Below, piece by piece: positions 62,916-64,000 of a DNA stretch of 64,000 nt. The notes beneath the pieces were generated by a model that did not search any database, was not told where the DNA came from, and saw only the letters and a list, made by a program, of their open reading frames with translations. This DNA comes from Kitasatospora sp. A2-31 (lineage in GTDB: Bacteria; Actinomycetota; Actinomycetes; Streptomycetales; Streptomycetaceae): NCBI RefSeq assembly GCF_022288725.1, contig NZ_JAKNTA010000004.1:1-64000 (forward strand), written 5' to 3'. How positions within the stretch are numbered: position 1 is the stretch's first letter; each line of letters starts with the position of its first letter. The position numbers and the translations under genes were made by a program.

Positions 62916-64000
62916 TGGAGTCGGCAGAGATCCGCCGCCGCTGGCTGCGCTTCTTCGAGGAGCGCGGCCACACCGTCGTTCCGTCGGCGTCCCTGGTCGC
63001 CGACGACCCCACCCTGCTGCTCGTCAACGCCGGCATGGTGCCCTTCAAGCCGTACTTCCTGGGCGAGGTCAAGCCGCAGTTCTCGCGCGCCACCAGCGTC
63101 CAGAAGTGCGTGCGCACGCTGGACATCGAGGAGGTCGGGAAGACCACCCGGCACGGCTCCTTCTTCCAGATGTGCGGCAACTTCTCCTTCGGCGACTACT
63201 TCAAGGAAGGCGCCATCAAGTTCGCCTGGGAGCTGCTCACCACTCCCGTCGCGGACGGCGGCTACGGCCTGGAGCCGGAGAAGCTCTGGATCACCGTCTA
63301 CAAGGACGACGACGAGGCCGAGCAGATCTGGCGGGACGTCATCGGTGTGCCCGCCGAGCGCATCCAGCGCCTCGGCATGAAGGACAACTTCTGGTCGATG
63401 GGCGTCCCCGGCCCGTGCGGCCCGTGCTCGGAGATCAACTACGACCGCGGCCCCGCGTACGGCGAGGAGGGCGGCCCGGCGGTCAACGGCGAGCGCTACC
63501 TGGAGATCTGGAACCTGGTCTTCATGCAGTACGAGCGCGGCCACGGCGACGGCAAGGACGGGTTCGAGATCCTCGGCGACCTGCCGAGCAAGAACATCGA
63601 CACCGGCCTCGGCCTGGAGCGCCTCGCCGCCATCCTGCAGGGCGTCGACAACCTCTTCGAGATCGACACCAGCCGGATGATCCTCGACCGCGCCGCGGAG
63701 CTGACCGGTCACGCCTACGGCGCCGACCACAAGTCGGACGTCTCGCTGCGCGTGGTCACCGACCACATCCGCACCGCCCTGATGCTGGTCGGCGACGGCG
63801 TCACCCCCGGCAACGAGGGCCGCGGCTACGTGCTGCGCCGCATCCTGCGTCGTGCCATCCGCAACATGCGCCTGCTGGGCGCCACCGGGCCGGTGGCCAA
63901 GGAGCTCATCGACATCGCCATCAAGGCGATGGCTCCGCAGTACCCCGAGCTGGAGACCGACCGCAAGCGCATCGAGACGGTCGTCGTCGGCGAGGAGAAC
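62915..64000 (+). CDS. alaS: Alanyl-tRNA synthetase, 3'-truncated by the window
   Basis: The first 362 residues are visible from the ATG at 62915 (GGAAGGACC upstream); the full protein should be about 890 aa. Class II catalytic core: [27 protein letters not shown]-type motif [18 protein letters not shown], motif 2 [20 protein letters not shown] and motif 3 [20 protein letters not shown], then the tRNA-binding stretch [20 protein letters not shown]. Editing and C-Ala domains lie beyond the edge. Confidence 0.97.
   Translation, partial: MESAEIRRRWLRFFEERGHTVVPSASLVADDPTLLLVNAGMVPFKPYFLGEVKPQFSRATSVQKCVRTLDIEEVGKTTRHGSFFQMCGNFSFGDYFKEGAIKFAWELLTTPVADGGYGLEPEKLWITVYKDDDEAEQIWRDVIGVPAERIQRLGMKDNFWSMGVPGPCGPCSEINYDRGPAYGEEGGPAVNGERYLEIWNLVFMQYERGHGDGKDGFEILGDLPSKNIDTGLGLERLAAILQGVDNLFEIDTSRMILDRAAELTGHAYGADHKSDVSLRVVTDHIRTALMLVGDGVTPGNEGRGYVLRRILRRAIRNMRLLGATGPVAKELIDIAIKAMAPQYPELETDRKRIETVVVGEEN

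Overview
The window is one stretch of chromosome from a high-G+C actinomycete of the family Streptomycetaceae (Streptomyces or Kitasatospora type). Signs of this are the very high GC with GC-biased third codon positions, frequent GTG/TTG starts, an SsgB sporulation/cell-division gene (17231-17644), the phosphatidylinositol mannoside gene trio, a long bifunctional RelA, and the order relA-apt-secF-secD-yajC-ruvBAC-yebC-pdxT-pdxS-pimA-pgsA-thrS-ssgB, which I recall as conserved streptomycete core synteny. Almost everything is vertically inherited core genome. The only clear mobile element is an intact IS30-family insertion sequence at 45306-46614.

Layout. 1-7.8 kb: corrinoid/siroheme genes (a BluB-CobT fusion cut by the left edge, and a SirC/SUMT fusion), a multi-domain SpoIIE phosphatase sensor, and a SpoU RNA methyltransferase. 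7.9-11 kb: a receptor Ser/Thr kinase divergent from a 65-aa membrane protein. 11.2-11.7 kb: four tRNA genes on the minus strand (Gly-Cys-Val-Val). 12-15 kb: pabB-like, pabC and a double GNAT. 15-18.4 kb: DsbA-like protein, membrane proteins, CGNR protein and ssgB. 18.5-18.9 kb: two tRNA-Val(CAC) genes. 19-21.6 kb: DEDDh exonuclease divergent from a DUF4365-type protein and an orphan. 21.8-32.5 kb: thrS, HIT protein, an orphan membrane protein, DCC thiol protein, EF-G-like GTPase, and the PIM lipid operon (pgsA, acyltransferase, pimA). 33-42.6 kb: pdxS/pdxT (PLP), yebC, ruvCAB, yajC-secD-secF, apt. 42.8-49 kb: relA, IS30, DUF349 protein, cyclophilin. 49.2-53 kb: metallo-hydrolase, hisS, aspS. 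53-59 kb: GNAT, LysR, PPK2, ABM protein, rarA, rpsD. 59-64 kb: TPR protein, AfsR/LuxR-like ATPase, two small cell-envelope proteins and alaS, which runs off the right edge.

Functional groups: translation (thrS, hisS, aspS, alaS, rpsD, six tRNAs, EF-G-like), stress signalling (relA, apt, PPK2, kinase, SpoIIE), envelope and secretion (PIM genes, secDF-yajC), DNA repair (ruvABC, rarA) and cofactors (B12, siroheme, folate, PLP). The most interesting points are: the IS30 copy sitting in the loop of a former bidirectional terminator; an uncharacterised nuclease-like pair next to an exonuclease; a recurring GGAAGTCGG hairpin at gene ends; a long structured leader ahead of rpsD; and a hairpin separating pdxS from pdxT. 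I saw no CRISPR array, prophage, biosynthetic cluster or classical defence island.
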